Positions 32,016-40,102 of a DNA stretch of 64,000 nucleotides are shown one piece after another. Each line of letters starts with the position of its first letter. Within the stretch, counting starts at the first letter, position 1. The notes under the pieces are model-generated. The model saw only the letters and a list, made by a program, of their open reading frames with translations. It had not been told where the DNA came from and did not search any database. Origin of the DNA: Rhodospirillaceae bacterium (GTDB lineage: Bacteria; Pseudomonadota; Alphaproteobacteria; CACIAM-22H2); NCBI GenBank assembly GCA_022843945.1, contig JALHMR010000016.1, positions 1-64,000 of the forward strand, read 5' to 3'. The translations under genes were made by a program, and so were the position numbers.

Positions 32016-34877
32016 ATGGATGGCGGGGCGCCGCCGCGCGACATACCCCGTCAGCGCGACATCATCGATCGCCGGGTCGTCGCGGCGGCTCTGGAAGCCG
32101 TCGCGCGTGAGCCGGCCGCCTCGCCCGAGGCGCGCCTTATCCTGGTCCGCGAGGTCCTCAAACAGGCCCTGAATGACGGCCGCGCCGAGATTCGCCGCCG
32201 CTTCGAGCGCGGCGACGGGGCAGGCCAGCCGGGCGTGGGCACGGCCTGCGTGCGCGCCACCAGTTTCCTGGTCGATCAGCTCGTGCGCTTGGTTCACGAC
32301 TACGCCGACGGCCACGAATATCCCAACTCCAACCCGACCACGGCCGAGCATCTGGCGATCGTCGCGGTCGGCGGCTACGGCCGCGCCGAGCTCTGCCCGC
32401 AATCGGACATCGATCTCCTGTTCCTGCTGCCCTACAAGCAGACGCCGCGCGGCGAGCAGGTCATCGAGTTCATCCTCTACCGGCTGTGGGATCTCGGCCT
32501 CAAGGTCGGCCACGCCACGCGCTCGTTGCCCGAATGCCTGCGCCTGGCGCGCGAGGACATGACGATCCGCACCGGCCTCCTGGAGTCGCGCTTCCTGTGG
32601 GGCGACGACAAGCTCTATGCCGAGCTGCGCCGGCGCTTCCTCGCCGAGATCGTCAAGGGCAGCAACACCGAATTCATCGCCGCCAAGCTCGAGGAGCGCA
32701 ACGAGCGCCACAAGCGCCTGGGCGATTCACGCTACGTGCTCGAGCCCAACGTCAAGGAAGGCAAGGGCGGCCTGCGCGACCTGCACACCCTGTTCTGGAT
32801 CGCCAAATACGTCCACCGGGTCGAGCAGGTCGAGGACCTGGTCGGCAAGGGCGGGTTGCTCACCGCCGAGGAGGCGGCGAAATTCGCCAAGGCGCAGGAT
32901 TTCCTGCTCACCGTGCGCTGCCACCTGCATTACCTCGCCAATCGTCCCGAGGACCGCCTGACCTTCGACGTCCAGGGCCAGATCGGCCAGCGCATGAGCT
33001 ACACCGACCACCGCGGCACGCGCGGCGTCGAGCGCTTCATGAAGCACTACTTCCTGGTGGCCAAGGATGTCGGCGACCTGACGCGCATCTTCTGCGCCGC
33101 GCTCGAGATCGAATCCGAGGTCAAGCCGCGCTTCAGCCTGAGCGCGCTCGGCCGTTTCGGGCGCAAGGCCAAGACCATCGAGGGTTTCGCCATCGAGAGC
33201 GGGCGGCTGACCGTCGCCAAGACCACGGCCTTCGCCGACGATCCCGTGAATTTCCTGCGCCTGTTTCGCGTCGCCCAGGTCAACGGGCTCGACATCCATC
33301 CTTATGCGCTGCGCCTGATCCGCCAGAACCTGAAGCTGGTTGATGCCAAGCTGCGCGACAACAAGGATGCGAACCGGCTGTTCCTCGAGATGCTGACCGA
33401 TCCGCGCGACGGCGAAATCACGCTGCGCCGGCTCAGCGAGGCCGGCGTCTTCGGCAAATTCATTCCCGATTTCGGCCGCGTCGTCGCCCAGATGCAGCAC
33501 GACATGTATCACGTGTACACGGTGGACGAGCACACCATCTTCTGCATCGGCATCCTGCAGCGCATCGAGAGCGGCGAGCTCAAGGACGACCATCCGCTGG
33601 CCAGCGAGGTCATCCACAAGATCCAGTCGCGGCGCGCCCTCTATTTTGCGCTGATGCTGCACGACATCGCCAAGGGCCGCGGCGGCGATCATTCGGTGAT
33701 CGGCGCCGAGATCGCGCTGAAGCTCGGGCCGCGCATCGGCCTCAGCGAGGAGGAGACCGAGACCGTCGCCTGGCTGGTGCGCTGGCACCTGGCCATGTCG
33801 AACACGGCCTTCAAGCGCGACATCCAGGATGCGCAGACGATCCGCGATTTCGCCGAGCTGGTGCAGTCGCCCGAGCGCCTGCGCCTGCTGCTCTGCCTGA
33901 CCATCGCCGATATCCGCGGCGTCGGCCCGACCGTCTGGAACAACTGGAAGGCCGCGCTGCTGCGCGAGCTCTACTACCGCACCGAGGAGGCGCTGGCCGG
34001 CGTGCCGGTCGGTGCCGGCACCAAGGCGCGTGTCGCCCAGATCCATGCCGAGCTGCGCGCCGAGCTCAAGGACTGGCCGGCAGCGGAGATCGACGAGCAC
34101 CTGGCGCGCGGCTACGCCGACTACTGGCTGGCCTTCGATACCGCGACGCTGGCCCGCCAGGCCCGGCTGGTGCGCGAGGCCGATCGCAGCAAGACGCCGC
34201 TGACCGTCGACAAGCGCATCGATCGCGCCCGCGGCGTGACCGAAGTTGTCATCTACACCACCGATCATCCCGGCCTCTTCAGCCGCCTGTGCGGCGCCAT
34301 GGCGCTGGCCGGCGCCACCATCGCCGGCGCCCAGATCTTCACCATGTCCAACGGCATGGCCCTCGATACCTTTCAGCTCCAGTCGGCGGGCGCCGATGGC
34401 ACCGCCGGCGGCGCCTTCGAACGGCCCGAGCGCCTGGCGCGCCTCGCCACGCATATCGAGCAGGCGCTCTCGGGACGCATCCGCCTGCGCGACGCGCTGG
34501 CCAAGCGGCCGGCGATCGTCAGCCGGACGCGCGTCTTCCGCGTGCCGCCGCGCGTGCTGATCGACAACAAGGCCTCGGCGGGCGCCACGCTCATCGAGGT
34601 GAACGGCCGTGACCGGCCCGGCCTGCTCTTCGACGTGACCAGCACGCTGACGGCGCTCGGCCTGTCGATCACCAGCGCCAAGATCGCCACTTACGGCGAG
34701 CGGGTAGTCGACGTGTTCTACGTCAAGGACGTCTTCGGTCACAAAATCGACCAGGAAGCCAAGCTCAAGCGTATCCGTGAGCGGCTGCTGGTCGCCCTGA
34801 CCGATCCCGAGGAACGAGCGGCGGAAGGCGACGACCCCGGTCGACGCCGCGCCCCTTCCGAATCCCTCCCAGCCTAG
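32016..34877 (+). CDS. glnD: PII uridylyltransferase/uridylyl-removing enzyme GlnD
   Basis: GlnD senses glutamine and adds or removes UMP on PII proteins, controlling nitrogen assimilation. The 953-residue product has the standard order. The nucleotidyltransferase domain carries GGYGRAELCPQSDIDLLF (G-G...E...DxD), followed by the GlnD-specific linker. The HD hydrolase domain has VDEHTIFC and LMLHDIAKGRGGDHS. Two C-terminal ACT domains contain TDHPGLFSRLCGAM and NGRDRPGLLFDVTS. The ATG at 32016 has GAGG 6-7 nt upstream; a TTG five codons earlier lies closer to the AT-rich promoter and is less likely. Confidence 0.97.
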   Translation: MDGGAPPRDIPRQRDIIDRRVVAAALEAVAREPAASPEARLILVREVLKQALNDGRAEIRRRFERGDGAGQPGVGTACVRATSFLVDQLVRLVHDYADGHEYPNSNPTTAEHLAIVAVGGYGRAELCPQSDIDLLFLLPYKQTPRGEQVIEFILYRLWDLGLKVGHATRSLPECLRLAREDMTIRTGLLESRFLWGDDKLYAELRRRFLAEIVKGSNTEFIAAKLEERNERHKRLGDSRYVLEPNVKEGKGGLRDLHTLFWIAKYVHRVEQVEDLVGKGGLLTAEEAAKFAKAQDFLLTVRCHLHYLANRPEDRLTFDVQGQIGQRMSYTDHRGTRGVERFMKHYFLVAKDVGDLTRIFCAALEIESEVKPRFSLSALGRFGRKAKTIEGFAIESGRLTVAKTTAFADDPVNFLRLFRVAQVNGLDIHPYALRLIRQNLKLVDAKLRDNKDANRLFLEMLTDPRDGEITLRRLSEAGVFGKFIPDFGRVVAQMQHDMYHVYTVDEHTIFCIGILQRIESGELKDDHPLASEVIHKIQSRRALYFALMLHDIAKGRGGDHSVIGAEIALKLGPRIGLSEEETETVAWLVRWHLAMSNTAFKRDIQDAQTIRDFAELVQSPERLRLLLCLTIADIRGVGPTVWNNWKAALLRELYYRTEEALAGVPVGAGTKARVAQIHAELRAELKDWPAAEIDEHLARGYADYWLAFDTATLARQARLVREADRSKTPLTVDKRIDRARGVTEVVIYTTDHPGLFSRLCGAMALAGATIAGAQIFTMSNGMALDTFQLQSAGADGTAGGAFERPERLARLATHIEQALSGRIRLRDALAKRPAIVSRTRVFRVPPRVLIDNKASAGATLIEVNGRDRPGLLFDVTSTLTALGLSITSAKIATYGERVVDVFYVKDVFGHKIDQEAKLKRIRERLLVALTDPEERAAEGDDPGRRRAPSESLPA

Positions 34878-35015
34878 AGCGATACCGAGGGCACTGAGGG
34901 ACACATGATCAGAATAGTTCCGAAAATCGTGGTTAACGGTAATTAACCCCCGCGTTCCCATGTTGGAAAAAGCCAAACCCGACCTTTCTCAATTTCTTCC
35001 CGCAAAGGACTCACC

Positions 35016-35798
35016 ATGAGCGTGATCAAGATCCCGCGTCTTCCCGACCAGCTGACTCTCGATTTCGGCCCCATCGACCCCCTGGCTCGCTTCATTCTGA
35101 GGGCCGATCGGCTGCTGCGCGACAGTGGCATCCGACTGTCGCTCTCGACGGACTTTGCCGAGCTTTGGGAGATCAACGCCCGCGCCAAGGGTAAGGATTG
35201 GTACACGCTTCCACCGATGTTCGATCAAACCTTCAATGAGCTCGGCCCGAAGAACGGTTTCTGGCTGAAGGGTGTGAACCACGCCGGCGAAACCGTGCTG
35301 TCGCACGCCGTCCGGCTGTATGTATGGGCGGATACGGACCTGCGGCGCGAGACCGAATCGCTTCGCCTGCTGTACGGGCCGACCGTGGTCGATCTCGCCG
35401 GTGCGCGCGGCGAGGCCACGGCGGCCTCGGCATCCATGCTGACTGGCCGTATCGCTCACACCGGGGCGCTGTGGATCCGCAGCGATTTTCGCAACAAAGG
35501 CCTCGCGCGCACCGTCTCGCCGCTAACCCGGGCGCTCACCCTGTCGCGCTGGTATCCCGAGGCGATCTTTGGCCTGGTATCCCGGAAAACGGTGGAGGCG
35601 GGCATGGCGGCGGTCTACGGCTGGCCCGAATCGCGCGTCGAGCGATCGATAGTCTTTTCCGCTTTGCCTGGCTTCGAGTCCCGGCTGGAATTCTGTCTTT
35701 GCTGGATGACCACCGAGGAAGTCGAGGCCGCCGTCATTGCAGCGGTGCCCGAGGTCGCGTCGGAAACGAGGCCGATGCCCAGCATGGCCCTGTCGTGA
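35016..35798 (+). CDS. GNAT-like hypothetical protein
   Basis: This 260-residue soluble protein is preceded by AAAGGA at 6-nt spacing. The C-terminal half holds a possible acetyl-CoA loop, WIRSDFRNKGLARTVSPL, where RNKGLA resembles the R/QxxGxG/A motif of GNAT enzymes. The following helix and YPEAIFGLVSRKTVEAGMAA fit a GNAT fold. The N-terminal half has no clear domain. I do not recognise a named family. It lies between glnD and a minus-strand PAS-like gene in a patch of poorly conserved genes. Confidence 0.6.
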   Translation: MSVIKIPRLPDQLTLDFGPIDPLARFILRADRLLRDSGIRLSLSTDFAELWEINARAKGKDWYTLPPMFDQTFNELGPKNGFWLKGVNHAGETVLSHAVRLYVWADTDLRRETESLRLLYGPTVVDLAGARGEATAASASMLTGRIAHTGALWIRSDFRNKGLARTVSPLTRALTLSRWYPEAIFGLVSRKTVEAGMAAVYGWPESRVERSIVFSALPGFESRLEFCLCWMTTEEVEAAVIAAVPEVASETRPMPSMALS

Positions 35799-35823
35799 GA
35801 GGCGCCGGCGTCGAAGGCCGGAA

Positions 35824-36708
35824 CTAGGAGAGAACGAGGTCCGGATCGGTCTTGTACGAGAGCGTCGTCACCATCCGGACTTCGCCTTCGTTGCTTCGCC
35901 ACGGCAGCAGCAGCCTGTCGTAGCGGTGGCGGCGCGCGCCTTCGGTATCGCGGATGACCGCATCAACGTGATCGAAGGCCGGCTCGTTCTTATCCAGGGA
36001 GTTGCGAAACGCCAGCTCCGTGTACTTGGCGACATTCGGATCGGGCTGCGCGCTGACCGGCTGGCCGGCCATCCTGAAATTCCAGCCCTCTTCCTGATGC
36101 CCGGCGTAGAGGTTGATGTTGAGACCGATATGCTGAAAGACGAGCGAGCTCTGGCTTTCTGCGGCAATGACGGCGCGATCCAGGATGCCGAAACGCACCA
36201 TGAACTGGGCAAAATCCGGTGTGAAGACGCCACTGGTCATGCGCCATTTCTTGAACAGCAGCGCGAACAGGTCTTCGTGCTGATCAAGAGAGTTCAGCCG
36301 GCGCTCGCTCAGACTGCTCAGACCCCGGGGCAGAGTCGTGATGTCCCGGAATGTGCCGGCGAGGGTGGGGCTACCGGAGGACAGCCATGACAGCGCGGCG
36401 TCGGCATCGGGGAAGGAGAACTCCTCCCACTGCTCCGTCTCGCACATGATCTTGATGGGGCCGTTGGGCAGCGTCGCGATAAGCCGCCGGGTGACGGACA
36501 AGGCGGTATCCGTCAAGCACAGCCGTCGAAAGCGGATGAGGGCCGCGAACTCGCCGGCGCCTTGCGCATCCACGGACACGAAGCCGAGGTTGCGCACCGC
36601 GTATTCAATGATGTCGTAGTCGGGATCGGGGTCGCCGAGCTCCTGCAGGAGCCCATGATCGTAGGGATCCCATACCCGGCCGGCGCTGTCGACGAGATAG
36701 CGGGCCAT
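35824..36708 (-). CDS. Hypothetical protein with PAS-like C-terminus
   Basis: This 294-residue soluble protein ends with RYDRLLLPWRSNEGEVRMVT, which resembles the final strands of the PAS domain found in many alphaproteobacterial proteins; the middle of the protein is unassigned. The start is uncertain. The frame is open to 36870, but a good promoter (TTGTGG-17-TAAAAT at 36861-36833, minus strand) implies transcription from about 36826, making the ATG at 36708 the first ATG in frame; no Shine-Dalgarno is seen. It is convergent with the GNAT-like gene. A sensory role is only a suggestion. Confidence 0.55.
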   Translation of the reverse strand: MARYLVDSAGRVWDPYDHGLLQELGDPDPDYDIIEYAVRNLGFVSVDAQGAGEFAALIRFRRLCLTDTALSVTRRLIATLPNGPIKIMCETEQWEEFSFPDADAALSWLSSGSPTLAGTFRDITTLPRGLSSLSERRLNSLDQHEDLFALLFKKWRMTSGVFTPDFAQFMVRFGILDRAVIAAESQSSLVFQHIGLNINLYAGHQEEGWNFRMAGQPVSAQPDPNVAKYTELAFRNSLDKNEPAFDHVDAVIRDTEGARRHRYDRLLLPWRSNEGEVRMVTTLSYKTDPDLVLS

Positions 36709-36832
36709 CGGTCGCACTACGACTGTGAGCGGCAGAGCGCCGCTGATGCGCCGCTGTGTCGCTTCGGCGCGGAATATAAATGGTCGCGGTTCAAGACCCC
36801 ACCGCCCGCCCTGGAACGTTTCTAAGCTGGCA

Positions 36833-36861
36833 ATTTTACCCCGCCCAAATCTTTTCCACAA
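36833..36861 (-). promoter_or_regulatory. Sigma-70-like promoter of the PAS-like gene
   Basis: On the minus strand TTGTGG (36861-36856) and TAAAAT (36838-36833) are separated by exactly 17 bp in an AT-rich patch. It implies a 5' leader of about 120 nt before the ATG at 36708. Confidence 0.5.
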
Positions 36862-37121
36862 TTCAAACAAGCAAGTATTTTTATAATGAAATCAATATAT
36901 TGCCGGTCCATGCGAAGGTCGGTGGAGCGGATACGGGTTCCGGAGCGCCCCCGCGGAAGAGCTGCCAGGGCTGTACCCTCGTCGGCTCCGGACCACGGGC
37001 GGACCGAGAGGCTGCCGGGATCCAGGCGGGCAGACGTCTCAAGCAGCCTTGAATCGCGCCCGGGCGCGTGAGAGGGCGTGGACGCCATGGCATCCGCGAC
37101 GAAATCATGGTCGAGTGCCTG

Positions 37122-37139
37122 TTGTCGCGCCTGCGACAA
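37122..37139. promoter_or_regulatory. Palindrome upstream of the solute-binding protein gene
   Basis: TTGTCGC (37122-37128), GCCT, GCGACAA (37133-37139). It lies about 60 bp before the ATG at 37202 and has no T-run, so an operator is more likely than a terminator. Confidence 0.45.
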
Positions 37140-37201
37140 TGAGCAACACGGATAGGGATCGCGCTTTGCGTTGGCAGAGCCAAGCACGGATAGGACGAGG
37201 A

Positions 37202-38791
37202 ATGGCCTTACGGCAGCGATTGTGGTTCGGCGTCTTGCTGGGCCTGACAGCTGGCAGCGTTCTCCCTGCCATGGCCGCCGGGCTTCAGGTCGGCCTCGCC
37301 ACCGATGCCGGCACCCTCGATCCACACGCCCTCAATGCCGGCCCGACCATGCTGGTCACGCGCCAGATCTACGAGCCGCTGATCGCGCGCGACCGCAACA
37401 TGGAAAAGGTCCCCGGTCTGGCCGAGTCCTGGCAGCTGGAGGAGCCGACGCGGTGGCGCATCCGGTTGCGCCCGGGTGTGCGTTTTCACGACGGGGCGCC
37501 GTTCGACGCCGACGACGTGATCTTCTCCATCAACCGCGCTCTGGCTCCAACATCCGACCTCAAGGTGCAGGTCGACGGAATCCGCGATATCCGGCGCATC
37601 GACGACAGAACCGTCGACCTGGTGACAGAGGGACCGGACCCCATCCTGCCGGATAAGCTGACCCGCGTCCTGATCATGGATGCCGGGTGGAGCCGGCAAC
37701 ATGGCGTGTCGGTGCCGCAAGACTTCCGAGCGCGCGAAGAGACCTATGCGGTACGCCAGGCCAACGGGACCGGGCCGTACCGCTTGCTGCGGCGCGAGCC
37801 CGACAGCCGGACAGAGTTCGTGCGCTTCGACGGCTGGTGGGCGACCGCCAGCGGCGGCAACGTCGAGCGGCTCACCTTCAACACGATCGCCAACGACGCG
37901 ACACGTCTCAGCGCGCTGCTGTCGGGAGAAATCGACTTCGTGCTCGACGTGCCGCCCCAGTCCCTGCCGGCACTTCAGCGCGACCGCCGTGTCAGGGTGC
38001 TCACCGGGCCAGAAAATCGCACCGTGTTTCTCGGCATGAATCAGAAAATGGAGAAGCTGCCGGCTTCCGCGGGCGCCGACAGCAATCCGTTCAAGGACGT
38101 TCGCGTCCGGCGCGCCGTCTATCACGCCATCGATATCGACTCCCTGCATCGCCAGACGATGCGCGGTCAGTCGCTGCCGACCGGTTCGATGTGGGCGCCA
38201 TCGATCAAGGGGTATGCCGCCGAAGACGACGTGCGCCTGCCGTTTGACCGTGCTGCCGCGCGCGGATTGCTGTCCGAGGCGGGCCTCGGCGCGGGCTTCA
38301 CCGTCACGCTGGATTGCCCGAACAATCGCTACGTCAACGACGAGCATATTTGTACCGCTCTTGCCGCCATGCTGGCGCATGTCGGCATCGATGTCCGCGT
38401 GAACCTGCAGTCCTTTGGGGCGATGATGACCAGGGTGCAGCGACGCGAGAGCGCCTTTTATCTGCTGGCCTGGGCCCCGGCGACGTTCGACGCGCTGGTG
38501 ACATTGCAGGCGATCATGCGCTCGCCCGGCCAGGGCGCCGATGGTAGTGGAAATTTCTCGGGATACTCAAATCCCGCCGTGGACCGGTTGATCGATGCCG
38601 TCAAGACCGAGGTCGATCCCGGGCGGCGGCTGGCAACGATCCGCCAGGCCCATCGTCTTCATAACCAGGATGTCGGTCACATCCCGCTCCATCATCAGGT
38701 GATCGCCTGGGCCATGCGAGCGGGTATCGATGCCGTCATCCAGCCGGAGAACCAGGTCGACATCAAGTGGGTCACGGTCGGCCCGCGCTAG
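37202..38791 (+). CDS. ABC-type peptide/nickel-family solute-binding protein (SBP_bac_5)
   Basis: This 529-residue periplasmic binding protein has a signal peptide (MALRQRLWFGVLLGLTAGSV, cut after AMA). The family-5 landmarks are GLQVGLATDAGTLDPHALN, RWRIRLRPGVRFHDGAPFDA and VRRAVYHAIDIDSL. Such proteins deliver peptides, nickel chelates or glutathione to ABC permeases. No permease or ATPase gene is adjacent, so it is an orphan that must share a transporter. The ATG at 37202 has AGGACGAGGA directly upstream. A palindrome at 37122-37139 could be its operator. Confidence 0.85.
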   Translation: MALRQRLWFGVLLGLTAGSVLPAMAAGLQVGLATDAGTLDPHALNAGPTMLVTRQIYEPLIARDRNMEKVPGLAESWQLEEPTRWRIRLRPGVRFHDGAPFDADDVIFSINRALAPTSDLKVQVDGIRDIRRIDDRTVDLVTEGPDPILPDKLTRVLIMDAGWSRQHGVSVPQDFRAREETYAVRQANGTGPYRLLRREPDSRTEFVRFDGWWATASGGNVERLTFNTIANDATRLSALLSGEIDFVLDVPPQSLPALQRDRRVRVLTGPENRTVFLGMNQKMEKLPASAGADSNPFKDVRVRRAVYHAIDIDSLHRQTMRGQSLPTGSMWAPSIKGYAAEDDVRLPFDRAAARGLLSEAGLGAGFTVTLDCPNNRYVNDEHICTALAAMLAHVGIDVRVNLQSFGAMMTRVQRRESAFYLLAWAPATFDALVTLQAIMRSPGQGADGSGNFSGYSNPAVDRLIDAVKTEVDPGRRLATIRQAHRLHNQDVGHIPLHHQVIAWAMRAGIDAVIQPENQVDIKWVTVGPR

Positions 38792-38812
38792 CCGACCGAC
38801 GCCGCGGCCTGC

Positions 38813-39361
38813 CTAGTGGCGACGGTGGCCGCCGTGCTGGACGCCGGCCGGCGTCGAGTGATAGCCGCGTCGTCGTCCGTATTCGGCGACCTGGGCCGGC
38901 GTCAGTAACGCCGCCTGCTCCAGATGGGCCGCGAGGTGGACGGCGCGCAGCTTCCCCTGAAGGATCGCGATCGCCGCCGTGGCCGCCTGTAGGCTCGCCA
39001 GGTCGATATGCCGATGCTGAAAGCGCTGCTCGAGTTCACTTTCCGCCTGGAGGATGGCCGCCCCCAGGCGCCTGGCTTCAGCCTGCATGCGATGGAAAAG
39101 CGCCTCGGTCGCGGCGCGCTGATCGGGTGTGAGTTGCAGGGGTTCCGCCAGCTCCAACACATGAATCATGCCGGGATAGCCATTGAGCTCAGCCGCCTTG
39201 GCCAGTCCCATGCCGCGGCCTTCCGTCAGATCGCGCATGTCTTCGGCGGACAATGACTTGATCATGCGATGCTGCTGGCCCGCGTAGGGCGATTCCGGCG
39301 CTTGCGCGAGGGCGGGGGCGACAGCGGCTAAAATCGCAAGAACAGGAACCATTCGGCGCAT
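38813..39361 (-). CDS. Periplasmic Spy/CpxP-like (heavy-metal resistance type) protein
   Basis: The 182-residue product has a signal peptide (residues about 1-19, cut before QAPES). The mature part is a helical domain with LQLTPDQRAATEALFHRMQAEA, the LTxxQ pattern of Spy/CpxP/CnrX-like proteins, a second LLTPAQVAEYGRRRGYH, and a His-rich end (QHGGHRRH). Such proteins act as periplasmic chaperones or metal sensors. The ATG at 39361 has GGAG upstream at about 8 nt. It lies 64 bp downstream of a Crp/Fnr-type regulator on the same strand, with a TGAT-N4-ATCA site in between. Confidence 0.75.
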   Translation of the reverse strand: MRRMVPVLAILAAVAPALAQAPESPYAGQQHRMIKSLSAEDMRDLTEGRGMGLAKAAELNGYPGMIHVLELAEPLQLTPDQRAATEALFHRMQAEARRLGAAILQAESELEQRFQHRHIDLASLQAATAAIAILQGKLRAVHLAAHLEQAALLTPAQVAEYGRRRGYHSTPAGVQHGGHRRH

Positions 39362-39392
39362 GGAGATCTCCTCGGTTTGGCCGTGGAGTGTG

Positions 39393-39410
39393 CCGCCTGA
39401 CAATAGGCGG
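39393..39410. repeat. Hairpin in the crp-spy spacer
   Basis: CCGCCT (39393-39398), GACAAT, AGGCGG (39405-39410). No T-run follows. It may slow transcription between the two genes. Confidence 0.5.
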
Positions 39411-39415
39411 GGCAT

Positions 39416-39429
39416 ATGATTGCAATCAT
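39416..39429. promoter_or_regulatory. FNR/CRP-type palindrome at the end of the regulator gene
   Basis: ATGATTGCAATCAT is a perfect 14-bp palindrome whose core TGAT-N4-ATCA matches the FNR-class site. It overlaps the stop codon of the Crp/Fnr-family gene and lies about 55-68 bp before the Spy-like ATG. Confidence 0.6.
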
Positions 39430-40043
39430 GGCCGCGACATCAGGCGGATGGTGCGGCCGCGGCGGCGGATGCGTCCGTCCTTGGCCAAGGCAGCGAGGGC
39501 CCGGTAGAAGGCTTCGTGCGTCAGGCCGATCTCGGCGGCGACATCCTTGAGCGGCCGGTCGAGGGTCAAAACCGGATTCATCGCGCTGCTGAGTAGCAGC
39601 TTCTGCCAGACCCGCTCGCGGGCGTTTCGGATGTTCCGCAGCTCCAGCCGCTGGCGGAGATCCTGAACCTGGCGCGCCAGGCGAGCGGTCAGGGCTTCGG
39701 CAACCTGCGCGTTCTCCCGCATCAGGCGCCGTAACGCCGGCTTGGGAAACTCAATCACCACGGCGCGGCTCTCGGCGATGGCATCGCAGTGATAGGCGTC
39801 GGCGAAAAGCGCTGCTTCGGCCAGGCTGTCGCCCTGCTGGGCCGTGAAGAGCACGAGGCGCCGCCCGTCCGCCGCGTGCCGGGTGAGGGTCAGGCGCCCT
39901 TCCTCGATCACGAACAGGGCGCGCGCGGGATCGCCCTGGCGAAACAGGGCTTCGCCACGGACCAGCCGGCGGCGCGTGGCGCGCAAGCCTGCAGGCGCTC
40001 TCCCGAGGCCCAGGGCCGCCCAGGCGCCGTTCGTCTCGTTCAT
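39426..40043 (-). CDS. Crp/Fnr-family transcriptional regulator
   Basis: The 205-residue product has an N-terminal cyclic-nucleotide-binding-like beta domain (about 25-115, with ALFRQGDPARALFVIEEGRL), a dimer helix, and a C-terminal HTH_Crp (about 145-200) with LKDVAAEIGLTHEAFYRALA as recognition helix. The RxSR-type cAMP-contact segment is not obvious and no cluster of Cys for an Fe-S centre is present, so neither true CRP nor FNR sensing is expected. The ATG at 40043 starts a typical N-terminus. It is divergent from murJ and upstream of the Spy-like gene, which it may control. Confidence 0.85.
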   Translation of the reverse strand: MNETNGAWAALGLGRAPAGLRATRRRLVRGEALFRQGDPARALFVIEEGRLTLTRHAADGRRLVLFTAQQGDSLAEAALFADAYHCDAIAESRAVVIEFPKPALRRLMRENAQVAEALTARLARQVQDLRQRLELRNIRNARERVWQKLLLSSAMNPVLTLDRPLKDVAAEIGLTHEAFYRALAALAKDGRIRRRGRTIRLMSRP

Positions 40044-40102
40044 GGAGGCATCGTAGCGTCCGCGCCTTCTTTTCGCCCGGCGAATCGGTTACTTAGCGGG
40101 GA

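Larger units (their letters stand above)
36709..37201. other. Divergent intergenic region with promoter and palindrome
   Basis: About 490 bp between the PAS-like gene and the solute-binding-protein gene. It holds an AT-rich block at about 36830-36905 and a minus-strand promoter (-35 TTGTGG 36861-36856, 17-bp spacer, -10 TAAAAT 36838-36833). A perfect 7-bp palindrome with 4-bp loop lies at 37122-37139. The rest is GC-rich and shows no convincing gene. Confidence 0.55.

Noticed and set aside
34928-34948. CtrA site TTAA-N7-TTAA before the GNAT-like gene
   Set aside because: GGTTAACGGTAATTAACC has TTAA pairs with a 6-bp spacer, one base short of the consensus.
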